Source: Flavobacteriales bacterium
Lineage (GTDB): Bacteria; Bacteroidota; Bacteroidia; Flavobacteriales; Weeksellaceae
Direction: 5' to 3'
Length of the DNA: 32,494 bases
Assembly: GCA_900770875.1 (NCBI GenBank)
Contig: CAAGLV010000238.1
Span: 1-32,494 of the forward strand
In this document: piece by piece, positions 1-8,792 of the stretch
Position numbering within the stretch: the stretch's first letter is position 1
Layout: each line of letters begins with the position of its first letter
The notes under the pieces: model-generated
Databases searched by the model: none
What the model was told of the DNA's origin: nothing
What the model saw: only the letters and a program-made list of their open reading frames with translations
Made by a program: the position numbers and the translations under genes

Positions 1-23
1 AGAAGTCACAAAAATTTAAAATA

Positions 24-2240
24 ATGTCAAAGTCAAAAATTATTTACACTCTTACAGATGAGGCGCCAATGTTGGCTACTTATTCTTTATTACCAATTGT
101 TAAAGCTTTTACTTCTACAGCAGATATCGAAATGGAAACTCGTGATATCTCTTTAGCAGGAAGAATTTTAGCAAACTTTCCAGAGTTTTTAAAAGACGAC
201 CAAAAAATCGGTGATGCCTTAGCTGAATTAGGAGATTTAGCAAAAACTCCAGAAGCAAACATCATTAAATTACCAAATATTTCTGCTTCTATTCCTCAGT
301 TAGCTGCTGCTATCGCTGAGTTACAAGCACACGGATATGCTGTACCAAACTATCCAGCTGATGCACAAACTGAAGAAGAAAAAGCAATTAAAGCGAAATA
401 CGCTAAAGTTTTAGGTTCTGCTGTTAACCCAGTTTTACGTGAAGGTAACTCAGACCGTCGTGCACCTAAAGCAGTTAAGAATTATGCGAAAAAACACCCT
501 CACTCTATGGGAGCTTGGGCTGCAGATTCTAAAACTAAAGTTGCACACATGGAAGCTGGAGATTTCTACGGAACTGAAAAATCAGTTACTGTTGAAAACG
601 ATTCTCAATTCAAAATCGAATTTGTTGGTAAAGACGGATCTGTTAAAGAATTAAAAGGATTATCTCCTTTAAAAGCTGGTGAAGTTATTGACTCTTCAGT
701 GATGAACTTAGCTGCTTTAAAAGCTTTCGTAAAACAAACAAAAGAAGAAGCTAAAGCTGCAGGTGTATTATTATCTGCTCACTTAAAAGCAACGATGATG
801 AAAGTTTCAGATCCAATTATTTTTGGAGCTGTAGTTTCTGTTTACTTCGAAGAAGTATTCGCTCAATTCGCTGAATTATTCGCTGAATTAGGAATTAACC
901 CTAACAATGGTTTAGGAGAATTATACGCTAAAATCGCTGGTCACGCGCAAGAAGCTGAAGTAAAAGCTGCTATCGACGCTGCTATCGCTAACGGACCTGC
1001 ATTAGCAATGGTAAACTCTGACAAAGGAATTACTAACTTACACGTTCCATCTGACGTTATCGTTGATGCTTCTATGCCTGCAATGATCCGTACTTCTGGA
1101 CAAATGTGGAATGCTGAAGGTAAACAACAAGATACTTTCGCAATTATCCCAGACCGTAACTACGCTGGTGTTTACCAAGCAACAATCGAAGATTGTAAAG
1201 CAAACGGTGCATTAGACCCAACAACTATGGGATCTGTTCCTAACGTTGGTTTAATGGCTCAAAAAGCTGAAGAATACGGTTCTCACGATAAAACTTTCCA
1301 AGCTGAAGCTGAAGGAACAATCCGTGTTGTAGATGCTGAAGGAAATGTAATTATGGACCAAGCTGTTGAAGCTGGTGACATTTTCCGTATGTGTCAAGCT
1401 AAAGATGCTCCAATCAAAGACTGGGTTAAATTAGCTGTTACTCGTGCTCGTTTGTCTGAAACTCCTGCAGTTTTCTGGTTAGACGAAAACCGTGCACACG
1501 ATAGAGAAATGATCAAAAAAGTTGAAAAATACTTACCAGAATTTGATACTACAGGTTTAGATATCCGTATCATGAACCCAGTTGATGCAACTAAATTCTC
1601 TTTAGAAAGAATCCGTCAAGGTTTAGATACAATTTCTGTTACAGGTAACGTATTACGTGACTACTTAACAGATTTATTCCCAATCTTAGAAGTTGGTACT
1701 TCTGCGAAAATGTTATCTATCGTTCCATTAATGAACGGAGGTGGATTATTCGAAACTGGTGCGGGTGGATCTGCTCCAAAACACATCGAGCAATTTAAAG
1801 AAGAAGGTTATTTACGTTGGGATTCATTAGGTGAATTCTTAGCGTTACAAGCTTCTTTAGAGCACGTAGCTCAAACTCAAGGTAACGCTAAAGCACAAGT
1901 TTTAGCTGACGCTTTAGATGAAGCTAACGATAAATTCTTAGATACTGATAAATCTCCAGGTCGTAAATTAGGAACTATCGATAACCGTGGTTCTCACTTC
2001 TACTTAGCTATGTACTGGGCTCAAGCATTAGCTGCTCAAACTAAAGATGCTGAGTTAGCTGCTAAATTTGCTCCAATCGCTGAAGCAATGACTGCACAAG
2101 AAGAAGCTATCGTAGCTGAATTAATCGCTGCACAAGGTACTGCACAAGAAATTAAAGGTTACTACCAACCAGATTTCGCTGCAACTTCTGCTGCAATGCG
2201 TCCTTCTGCTACTTTAAATGCAATCGTAGATGCAATCTAA
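24..2240 (+). CDS. icd: NADP-dependent isocitrate dehydrogenase, monomeric type
   Basis: This 738-residue protein matches the monomeric NADP isocitrate dehydrogenase family (about 740 residues) along its whole length. It oxidatively decarboxylates isocitrate to 2-oxoglutarate in the cytoplasmic TCA cycle and makes NADPH. The start MSKSKIIYTLTDEAP is typical of the family. So are the internal stretches EGNSDRRAPKAVKNYAKKHP (about residue 138 on), which includes substrate-binding residues, and ETGAGGSAPKHIEQF (about residue 580). Codon use is rich in GCT, GAA, CGT and AAC compared with neighbours, which fits high expression. Only 23 bases precede the start, so its promoter is outside or at the edge of the window. 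It looks monocistronic, with a strong terminator 28 bases after the stop. I am confident of the family assignment. Confidence 0.97.
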   Translation: MSKSKIIYTLTDEAPMLATYSLLPIVKAFTSTADIEMETRDISLAGRILANFPEFLKDDQKIGDALAELGDLAKTPEANIIKLPNISASIPQLAAAIAELQAHGYAVPNYPADAQTEEEKAIKAKYAKVLGSAVNPVLREGNSDRRAPKAVKNYAKKHPHSMGAWAADSKTKVAHMEAGDFYGTEKSVTVENDSQFKIEFVGKDGSVKELKGLSPLKAGEVIDSSVMNLAALKAFVKQTKEEAKAAGVLLSAHLKATMMKVSDPIIFGAVVSVYFEEVFAQFAELFAELGINPNNGLGELYAKIAGHAQEAEVKAAIDAAIANGPALAMVNSDKGITNLHVPSDVIVDASMPAMIRTSGQMWNAEGKQQDTFAIIPDRNYAGVYQATIEDCKANGALDPTTMGSVPNVGLMAQKAEEYGSHDKTFQAEAEGTIRVVDAEGNVIMDQAVEAGDIFRMCQAKDAPIKDWVKLAVTRARLSETPAVFWLDENRAHDREMIKKVEKYLPEFDTTGLDIRIMNPVDATKFSLERIRQGLDTISVTGNVLRDYLTDLFPILEVGTSAKMLSIVPLMNGGGLFETGAGGSAPKHIEQFKEEGYLRWDSLGEFLALQASLEHVAQTQGNAKAQVLADALDEANDKFLDTDKSPGRKLGTIDNRGSHFYLAMYWAQALAAQTKDAELAAKFAPIAEAMTAQEEAIVAELIAAQGTAQEIKGYYQPDFAATSAAMRPSATLNAIVDAI

Positions 2241-2267
2241 TTTTTAAATTAGATGCTATTAAATATA

Positions 2268-2297
2268 AACCTCGCTCATTGAGCGAGGTTTTTTTTA
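2268..2297 (+). terminator. Rho-independent terminator of icd
   Basis: The arms AACCTCGCTC and GAGCGAGGTT form a 10-bp GC-containing stem with a 3-base loop, followed by a run of T. It begins 28 bases after the icd stop codon. Confidence 0.9.
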
Positions 2298-2376
2298 TAT
2301 GTTTAAAATTAAGAATATTACTCCTAAAAATTGAAAAATTAGATTCATCAATAAGCTTGAAAAAACAGATTCTATC

Positions 2377-2401
2377 GTCATCCTGAATTCATTTCAGGAT
2401 C
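2377..2401. repeat. REP-like palindromic intergenic element, copy 1
   Basis: This 25-base unit starts with GTCA, then ATCCTGAA (2380-2387), a 5-base loop, and TTCAGGAT (2393-2400): an 8-bp stem. A second copy on the opposite strand at 25814-25838 matches at most positions. It differs in the outer stem by paired changes (TC..GA versus AG..CT) that keep the pairing. It lies in the non-coding space between two convergent genes. Hairpins of this general GTCAT..CTGAA..TTCAG type are, to my recollection, scattered through many Bacteroidota genomes. Confidence 0.55.
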
Positions 2402-2457
2402 ACATAAAATTATATACTAAATAAGATGTTGAAACAAATTAAACATTCATAATTCCA

Positions 2458-5400
2458 CTAAAACCTCGCCTGTAATTGCACGCTACCGGTATGAATTGGA
2501 TTATTAATTTCGGTTTTGCGGCCATCATATAAAACATTTAACATTAAAAACGAACTAATTTGTCGTTGCACTTGTAGTTGCCACACCATATTATTCCCAG
2601 CACGTAAACCTTCCATCATTTGGTTGCCTACAACCGAATCCCCATTTCCTAAAAAATCATTCTTAATAAAACTAAACGTTCCTAATAAGCTCGTTTTAGC
2701 TGTTTCGTTCCACTGAATTTCTAAACCTAAATCCGACTGATTTAAACGTTCAATTCCTAAAAGATTTTCCTTATGCGTATAACCATAAAAAATGGCGCTT
2801 GTAAAGTTTTTACCAAATTGATACGTTAATTTCGGACTAATTTTATAATTCTTTAATTCGAATCGGCGCGACGAAAATAAATCCGAATAATTGTTAATCT
2901 TCTCCAATTCTACTTCGTTCTGAAGATTAAATAACGGATTAAATAAATATTTTATCAAAAGCGAGTTTGATTCTGATTCTCGTCTTTCAGCTCCTGTATA
3001 AACATAAGTTTGATTGGCTTGTTTATTAAAAATATAAGTTGATAACCATTTATAATTTGCTCCTTGATTAAAGTTGATAATCGAACGTAAATTTCTTGTT
3101 TTACCCAAAATTAAACCCGAATCGGTAAATGGATTCCATTCCAAAGAACGAGTCGATTTTAACAACGAATTCGTCGCCGAAACAACCTGTTGAAAAGACC
3201 AACGTGCTAAAAACTTATTTTTCGACTGAAAGATTTGTTGTGGACGAATGCGCGTTGTAAAATAAAACTCGTTTCTATTCGTCTTTAAATAGTTTATTGT
3301 ATTGGTGTAAACACGTATATAGTTGGCCTGATCTTTAAATTCGGCTACTTCAAACTCATCAATTTGTTCAATTCCATCGCCATTATAATCGGTCCATTTA
3401 TAAATTCCTAAACCATCAGCTACCTTAACGTACTGAAATTCGCGTTGTGCCTCAACTCCACTTCCTAAACCGTAATCTACATTTAAGGTTAAACCTTGCT
3501 TAAAAAATGCTTTATACCATTTTACATTACCAACAATAAACGATTCGTTTGGCGAATTTTCGTAAATATAATTTACGTTTCGATAATGAAAATTAAACGC
3601 CAATTGATGATCTGCTTTTTGGATGAGTTGCGAATTAAAAATAATTCCTTTGCTTTTCTGTATTCTTTCCCAACGATTATTACGAATCGAATCGTCGTTG
3701 CGTGTATACAAAGTAAGATCTACACGCTGCCCAACCGAATTTGCCCAACCTCCTTTTAATTGATATTCGTTAAACTTAAAACTTAATATCGATTTAGATT
3801 GTTCTGCTAAAACATCAATTTCGTTATTTTCACCAAAAACGCGTGCACCAACGTAAAACTGATTGCCTATTTTACGTTTTCCTTCAGTATCGTATCGTAC
3901 AAATGTGGTGTTCTGATCAGTTGCTTTACTCGACAAATGATTAACTTTAGCACGCCATTCATCTTTAGTCGTAACAAATTCGGTTGCCAATTCGTTTTTG
4001 AATCCTTTATAATAGGATTGAAATTCAAGATAATTAAAACGATATAGCGATTTAAACTTCTGATTCCAATTGGCTTCAATTCCTAATTTTGTCCATGTTT
4101 GTTGCATACCCAAAAAGTCGTTTGTGATATTAAAATCGCGCGCAAATTCAACCGAACGAATTCGCCCATTCGTATAATAATTTTTGCCTAACAACTCGAT
4201 TTCTGCTGTCGGAATAAAATCCCATTGATTTTTTTTAAATTGTTTTTGAGCTACAATTCGGCCAGCAAATCCAATGTTATTTTCATCATCAACAGACGAA
4301 AATAAATTAGAATCGTAATTGCTTAATGCGCCATCAAAACGAAGAAATCCGTTGTTTTTAAATTGATATTCTGAATTAATCGTATAAACTTGCGATTTTT
4401 TGGGCGAAATTAATTGTTTTACAGGTTCGTAATCGCCTTGTAAAACCGAATTTATAGGTTCTAAATATTCGTAAACACGACCATTTTGAGAAACATTTAC
4501 CGATTTATAATTTCCTTGATTTTGGCCAACATACGTAAACGTAACTTGGTATAAATCGTCGTCGGGATTAGTAGAATATTCGAAAATATCAACTCCATTT
4601 CGTTGAAATTTTTTATATAAAATTTTGTTGGAATCGTAAGGCGTTAAAACAGCCGAAACCGAATACATTTTATCTTTATCGTTACCTGCTTCGGATAAAA
4701 TTCGTTTTTCCTCGTCCGATAAATCGCTTCCTAACGTATTATTTTTAGAATCGGATTGCGAATAAATATGTCCTGCAATTTTAAAACGTTCGCTTTGATG
4801 CGAAATTCCTCCGAATAGAAAAAGTTGAGAATAATTGCGACTATTGTAAAGATATTCGACATAAATACGCGAATTCGACGTAATTAATCGATTGGTTGTA
4901 AAAGTAATTTCGCCCGTATTGTAATTAATGACATAATCGTTGGTTTCGCCTCTGTTTACTAAAATTCCATCGATGTAAACTTTTTCCGATCCCGATAAAA
5001 TAATCACATACAATTCGTTATTTAAACCCGTTAAACGATAAGGCCCTTGATTACCATCTTGACCAATAAAATTAGATTTTGCAAATTCGCCACGCGTAAC
5101 ACTTCCGGTTAAATAAACATTTGTGGCCGATTTTTCGCCGTCTAAACGCGTTCCGATTTGTAAACCAGTTACCTTTTGTGTAAAAGGATTAAAATAATCG
5201 GTTTGATGATTTATATCGATATGACCTGCACGAACATGCGAATTTTTGTTGGCTAACTCTACATAAACTTTATCAAAATCTTGTAATTTTTGCGTGTATC
5301 CATCGGTTTCTATTGGCACATTATTATCCGAAATTGCCGCTTTTATTGTGATATCTTCTGATAGATTTCCGTTTAATTCTAAATCTAAAGCCGACTGAAC

Positions 5401-5874
5401 CGATCCACTTTGATTGTTTCCGAACCGAATTCCTCGCGACAAAGCTCCTTTACTTTCTAAACCTTTAAAAAGATCTAATTTCTGAAAATTTGATTGGGAT
5501 GTAATTTGATGAAATTCGTCTACTTTTTTGGTATTAGAAATGATTAATGCCGAATCGCGTTTAGCTAAAACCGATTTAGCCAATTGTGGATTTACAAAGT
5601 AATTTATAGTGATTTTTTCGCCTGTGTAGATTGGCGAAAAATAGATTTCGTTGCGTGTTAAATCTAAACGATAATCAGATTTCGGAATCGGTTGACCTTC
5701 TTGATTTACAACCTGAAACTTGTCTTGAATGATTCCGAAATCTGATAATTTTATAGTATCTGAAACGAGATAATCGTTTGATTTATAATTTGGATTTTGC
5801 CAAACCAATTCCTGTGCTTGCAAATATGCAACCATTAAAAAAAAGCACAAAAAGAAGTTTAGTTTGTTTTTCAA
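2458..5874 (-). CDS. Large uncharacterised outer-membrane protein, probable beta-barrel, with an EF-hand-like loop
   Basis: I do not recognise a named family for this 1138-residue protein. It starts with a clear Sec signal peptide (residues 1-20, hydrophobic core NFFLCFFLMVAYLQA, cut near AQA/Q) and ends in an aromatic residue (..QLQARF), a common outer-membrane barrel ending. The N-terminal third has short beta-rich stretches such as KVYIDGILVNRGETNDYVIN followed by GEITFT (about residues 295-325), a pattern seen in large secreted or surface Bacteroidota proteins. The C-terminal two thirds alternate polar and aromatic residues as expected of membrane beta strands. DYNGDGIEQIDEF (about residues 826-838) has the spacing of a canonical EF-hand calcium loop. 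It lies downstream of a GT9 glycosyltransferase on the same strand with a 73-base gap. Function unknown. Confidence 0.75.
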   Translation of the reverse strand: MKNKLNFFLCFFLMVAYLQAQELVWQNPNYKSNDYLVSDTIKLSDFGIIQDKFQVVNQEGQPIPKSDYRLDLTRNEIYFSPIYTGEKITINYFVNPQLAKSVLAKRDSALIISNTKKVDEFHQITSQSNFQKLDLFKGLESKGALSRGIRFGNNQSGSVQSALDLELNGNLSEDITIKAAISDNNVPIETDGYTQKLQDFDKVYVELANKNSHVRAGHIDINHQTDYFNPFTQKVTGLQIGTRLDGEKSATNVYLTGSVTRGEFAKSNFIGQDGNQGPYRLTGLNNELYVIILSGSEKVYIDGILVNRGETNDYVINYNTGEITFTTNRLITSNSRIYVEYLYNSRNYSQLFLFGGISHQSERFKIAGHIYSQSDSKNNTLGSDLSDEEKRILSEAGNDKDKMYSVSAVLTPYDSNKILYKKFQRNGVDIFEYSTNPDDDLYQVTFTYVGQNQGNYKSVNVSQNGRVYEYLEPINSVLQGDYEPVKQLISPKKSQVYTINSEYQFKNNGFLRFDGALSNYDSNLFSSVDDENNIGFAGRIVAQKQFKKNQWDFIPTAEIELLGKNYYTNGRIRSVEFARDFNITNDFLGMQQTWTKLGIEANWNQKFKSLYRFNYLEFQSYYKGFKNELATEFVTTKDEWRAKVNHLSSKATDQNTTFVRYDTEGKRKIGNQFYVGARVFGENNEIDVLAEQSKSILSFKFNEYQLKGGWANSVGQRVDLTLYTRNDDSIRNNRWERIQKSKGIIFNSQLIQKADHQLAFNFHYRNVNYIYENSPNESFIVGNVKWYKAFFKQGLTLNVDYGLGSGVEAQREFQYVKVADGLGIYKWTDYNGDGIEQIDEFEVAEFKDQANYIRVYTNTINYLKTNRNEFYFTTRIRPQQIFQSKNKFLARWSFQQVVSATNSLLKSTRSLEWNPFTDSGLILGKTRNLRSIINFNQGANYKWLSTYIFNKQANQTYVYTGAERRESESNSLLIKYLFNPLFNLQNEVELEKINNYSDLFSSRRFELKNYKISPKLTYQFGKNFTSAIFYGYTHKENLLGIERLNQSDLGLEIQWNETAKTSLLGTFSFIKNDFLGNGDSVVGNQMMEGLRAGNNMVWQLQVQRQISSFLMLNVLYDGRKTEINNPIHTGSVQLQARF

Positions 5875-5947
5875 ACGAATTTTTATAAATAACTTAAGTA
5901 AAATTCATTTCAAATAGAATCCATTTTAATTAAGTTATTATAACTCG

Positions 5948-7003
5948 TTATTTTAATAATTGTTGCATTTTTTCGAGAACTTTTTCTGGCGAATCTTCAT
6001 TCTGTACTAAAACAGATGCATTTTCTTTACCATAAGGCTGATATTTTGGTAAGAAACTATCCGACATAAATAAACCAATTGTGCTTGTTGGCGCGGCACA
6101 ACTTAAGTGCATCATCCCCGAATCGGCTGCAATTACAATTTCGCAAAGATGCATTACTGCTGCAATTTCGCGTACATCTTTACTATAAAAAGTAGGTAAT
6201 TTGCGGTTTAACATCGAAATATCTTCAACTGGTAAAATCTCGATTAAATTATATTCTTGGCTATATTTTGGATAAAATTCGGCATAAAAACGATCCCACC
6301 ATTCGGCTGTATAACATTTTGCACCTGTTGCGTAAGTAAAAAATGCTAACGTTTTTTTAGTTGGAGTTTTAGTTACCTCATCCAATAATTTTTTACCATT
6401 TTGTAATTCTTTATCCGAAAGCTGAAGGTTTAAAGAAGGATATTCTTGAAATTGTGTTTTCCCTTTTACACGTTTTAAAAATTCGCGAAATTGGTAAACA
6501 GATGTTTTTGCGTAATGAATTTGCTCTTGTGTATTTTCGCCTGTAAAAAATTCGATTCCGAAAATTTTATATTTTGATTTTGTTACAGTTGTAGAAATTC
6601 GTCCCGAAGCAGATTCGGCAATTACATTAATCACTAAATCGTATTTATGATCGCGTAACTTAAACCAAACTTTTAAATAACCAATTATGTCTTTGAATGG
6701 CTTTTTAGGCAATTCGATAATCTGATCGATTTGAGGATAAGTTTCGAAAACAAACGGCGCAACTTTACCTTTTACAAATAAATCGATTTTTACGTTTGGA
6801 TTTTCGCGTACAATTTCTTGCACCAAAGGAGTAATTAAAAGTGTGTTTCCTAATCGTTGATTTGGTCGACTAATCAGAACTCTATTTAACTGAAAATTGG
6901 GATCTAATTTTGTATTTTCATCTAAAGCTCCTTTCCCAATTCCGCCAGTTAAGGCTTTCATTATTGTACGACGAAATTGGTTTATTGTTCTTTTAAAACT
7001 CAT
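5948..7003 (-). CDS. Glycosyltransferase family 9 (heptosyltransferase-like)
   Basis: This 351-residue protein resembles ADP-heptose:LPS heptosyltransferases (GT9), which add sugars to the lipopolysaccharide core at the cytoplasmic face of the inner membrane. The N-terminal Rossmann motif RPNQRLGNTLLITPLV (about residues 46-62) and the C-terminal donor-site segment AADSGMMHLSCAAPTSTIGL (about residues 293-312) are typical of the family. The N-terminal 40 residues, including a basic stretch (FKRTINQFRRT), are slightly longer than average and could aid membrane association. No signal peptide is present. A matching promoter lies just upstream (7052-7082). It probably shares a transcript with the outer-membrane protein gene downstream, because no convincing terminator separates them. 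The exact sugar specificity cannot be told from sequence. Confidence 0.85.
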   Translation of the reverse strand: MSFKRTINQFRRTIMKALTGGIGKGALDENTKLDPNFQLNRVLISRPNQRLGNTLLITPLVQEIVRENPNVKIDLFVKGKVAPFVFETYPQIDQIIELPKKPFKDIIGYLKVWFKLRDHKYDLVINVIAESASGRISTTVTKSKYKIFGIEFFTGENTQEQIHYAKTSVYQFREFLKRVKGKTQFQEYPSLNLQLSDKELQNGKKLLDEVTKTPTKKTLAFFTYATGAKCYTAEWWDRFYAEFYPKYSQEYNLIEILPVEDISMLNRKLPTFYSKDVREIAAVMHLCEIVIAADSGMMHLSCAAPTSTIGLFMSDSFLPKYQPYGKENASVLVQNEDSPEKVLEKMQQLLK

Positions 7004-7051
7004 TTGATATTTGTATTATATTTTTAAGCTTTCTAATGGATTAGAAAAGTG

Positions 7052-7082
7052 CAAAATTATTAATCTTTTTATGATATATCAA
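7052..7082 (-). promoter_or_regulatory. Bacteroidota-type promoter for the GT9 glycosyltransferase
   Basis: Read on the minus strand, TTG (7082-7080) is followed after 20 bases by TAATTTTG (7059-7052). This matches the flavobacterial consensus TTG-N17-23-TAnnTTTG and lies about 50 bases upstream of the start codon. Confidence 0.65.
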
Positions 7083-7102
7083 GATGTATTTTGCGTTTCT
7101 AT

Positions 7103-7133
7103 AAAATAAAAATAAGCTCATAAAGAGCTTATT
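7103..7133 (-). terminator. Terminator after the SDR gene
   Basis: On the minus strand the arms AATAAGCTC and GAGCTTATT (7133-7125 and 7119-7111) enclose a 5-base loop and are followed by a U-rich stretch. It lies a few bases after the SDR stop codon. Confidence 0.7.
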
Positions 7134-7137
7134 AAAT

Positions 7138-7842
7138 TTATTTTGTTTTTGTAGGACGAACTTCTATTTTACTTGGTAAAACATTTGGATTCATTTTTAA
7201 TAAATCAACAACCATTTGTCCTAAATCTTCGGGCTGAATTTTCCATCCATCGTTATCATTTGGAACGTGTTCGTTGAAATGAGACGTTACCGAACCTGGC
7301 ATTATCGTAGTACATTTAACATCGTAATTACGTAAATCTAACATCGCCGCTTGCGTAAAACCAACCACGCCAAATTTTGATGCATTGTAACCTGCTCCTT
7401 GCGCAAAGAAATTTGTACCTGCTAAAGAAGCAATCGAAATGTAATATCCTTTATTTGCCTTTAATTGCTCTACAGTTGCTTTTAATGTGTGGAAAACTCC
7501 TGTAAGATTCGTATCGATCATAGCATTCCAATCTTCTAACGATAATTGATCGATTGGCGCAAATTTTCCTAATCCTGCATTGGCAATTACAATATCTAAT
7601 TGTCCGAAAGTCGAAATAATTTGATTTACTGCATTTACCTCATCTTCGAAATTACGAACATCCGACTGAATGGCTAATACATTATCAATTCCTAAAGCTT
7701 CTTTTGCTTTATTTACATCTGCAATATTGCGTCCCGAAATTGCAACTTTAACTCCGTTTTCAACCAAAGCTTTTGCAATTCCTAATCCAATTCCTTTTGT
7801 TCCGCCTGTAATATAGGCTACTTTATTTGCTATGTTTTGCAT
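7138..7842 (-). CDS. Short-chain dehydrogenase/reductase (SDR family)
   Basis: This is a 234-residue classical SDR, an NAD(P)-dependent cytoplasmic oxidoreductase. The cofactor motif TGGTKGIG (residues 12-19) sits in the first Rossmann strand-turn, NAG (88-90) follows, and the catalytic Ser139, Tyr152 and Lys156 have the usual S-x12-Y-x3-K spacing. The length fits the family (about 230-260). It starts 6 bases after the stop of the secreted SH3-domain gene on the same strand, so the two are probably co-transcribed, although their products act in different compartments. It resembles YdfG/FabG-like enzymes that reduce short carbonyl substrates; the substrate cannot be inferred. Confidence 0.92.
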   Translation of the reverse strand: MQNIANKVAYITGGTKGIGLGIAKALVENGVKVAISGRNIADVNKAKEALGIDNVLAIQSDVRNFEDEVNAVNQIISTFGQLDIVIANAGLGKFAPIDQLSLEDWNAMIDTNLTGVFHTLKATVEQLKANKGYYISIASLAGTNFFAQGAGYNASKFGVVGFTQAAMLDLRNYDVKCTTIMPGSVTSHFNEHVPNDNDGWKIQPEDLGQMVVDLLKMNPNVLPSKIEVRPTKTK

Positions 7843-7848
7843 TGTATT

Positions 7849-8610
7849 TTATTTAAGTAAGTTCCATTTTTTATTCATTCGATAAATATAACCTCCTTTT
7901 GCTTTTCCATCGCTAACATAAAATGCATCGTATCCTAAATTCATAATTTGATTTTTAGGAATCTGATTCAACATTTTTGTTCCGTTTGCATCCGACCAAA
8001 ACGATGTGTTTTTCGGGATTTTATATAAATATTCGAAATCATAATTTTTAAAATTAAAAGGATCCTTTGCTCCTCCTAATCCATAAACATCGCTCCCCGA
8101 TTTTTTATTATTAATTACAATTAATCTTACATCTCCATCTGGCGAAATCATTCTAAACGCATCATCTTCTATTCCATCTGCAAAAAAATCGCCTTTCATT
8201 GCAAACGTTTTGTAAGCTGTTGCTAAATAATAATCTTTTAACGACGGATGTTTTGCTATTTTTTCTTCGGCCTGTTTTATAAATTCTTTTTGAGGCGTTA
8301 AATAACCATCAAAAACATAAACAGCTTGTGGATCGTAACTTTCGGTAAAACCAGGTTCAACAATAATTTGAGACGATTTCCCGTCGATTTTTACCCAATT
8401 TCCGCTAATCGATTTTCCGTCGTCTTTAATTACTAATGGATCCGATTTTTCTAAAACTTTTACCTGATAACCATAAGGTATTTTACCAATTTTTTTACCA
8501 CTTATACTTGTGCGTACAGTTAAACCATCAACTGCATTGACATTATAAATTCCTTGTGCCGATGCAAAAATGCCAATCGACATTAATAAAATAAAAAAAC
8601 TATTTTTCAT
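7849..8610 (-). CDS. Secreted SH3b-domain protein
   Basis: This 253-residue protein begins with a Sec signal peptide (KNSFFILLMSIGIFASAQ, cut near SAQ/G). It continues into a bacterial SH3-like repeat (about residues 22-85: YNVNAVDGLTVRTSISGKKI, then GYQVKVLEKSD and NWVKIDG). SH3b domains often bind cell-wall or other peptides, and here the protein is probably periplasmic. The remainder (about 90-253) has no motif I can name. It contains FDGYLTPQKEFIKQAEEK and DGDVRLIVINNKKSGSD, and ends in a beta-rich tail. It lies upstream of the SDR gene with a 6-base gap. A terminator-like hairpin (8621-8646) sits just upstream of its start. I see no clear promoter in between, so either the promoter is poor or transcription reads through from holB. 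Confidence 0.8.
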   Translation of the reverse strand: MKNSFFILLMSIGIFASAQGIYNVNAVDGLTVRTSISGKKIGKIPYGYQVKVLEKSDPLVIKDDGKSISGNWVKIDGKSSQIIVEPGFTESYDPQAVYVFDGYLTPQKEFIKQAEEKIAKHPSLKDYYLATAYKTFAMKGDFFADGIEDDAFRMISPDGDVRLIVINNKKSGSDVYGLGGAKDPFNFKNYDFEYLYKIPKNTSFWSDANGTKMLNQIPKNQIMNLGYDAFYVSDGKAKGGYIYRMNKKWNLLK

Positions 8611-8620
8611 TTCTTATCTA

Positions 8621-8646
8621 TAAAAATAGCTCCAAAAAATGGAGCC
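8621..8646 (-). terminator. Terminator-like hairpin between holB and the SH3 gene
   Basis: On the minus strand the arms GCTCCA and TGGAGC enclose a 5-base T loop and are followed by ATTTTTAT. It lies about 150 bases after the holB stop and 11 bases before the SH3-gene start codon, so it could act as a terminator or an attenuator. Confidence 0.55.
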
Positions 8647-8792
8647 ATATTCGTTTAATTTTTATTTAATTTTCGACGCAAAATTAATTCAATTTTATGT
8701 TCCTTTTACTTTATTGGATAACTATTTAACATATCTATAACCAATTAAATTTTAAGTAAATAAAATATTTACAATTCTTTAATAAAATCGAA

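Noticed and set aside
5888..5949. Inverted repeat AATAACTTAA / TTAAGTTATT around the gap between the outer-membrane protein and GT9 genes
   Set aside because: The 10-bp AT-only arms are 42 bases apart and lack a T run, so chance in AT-rich sequence is a sufficient explanation.
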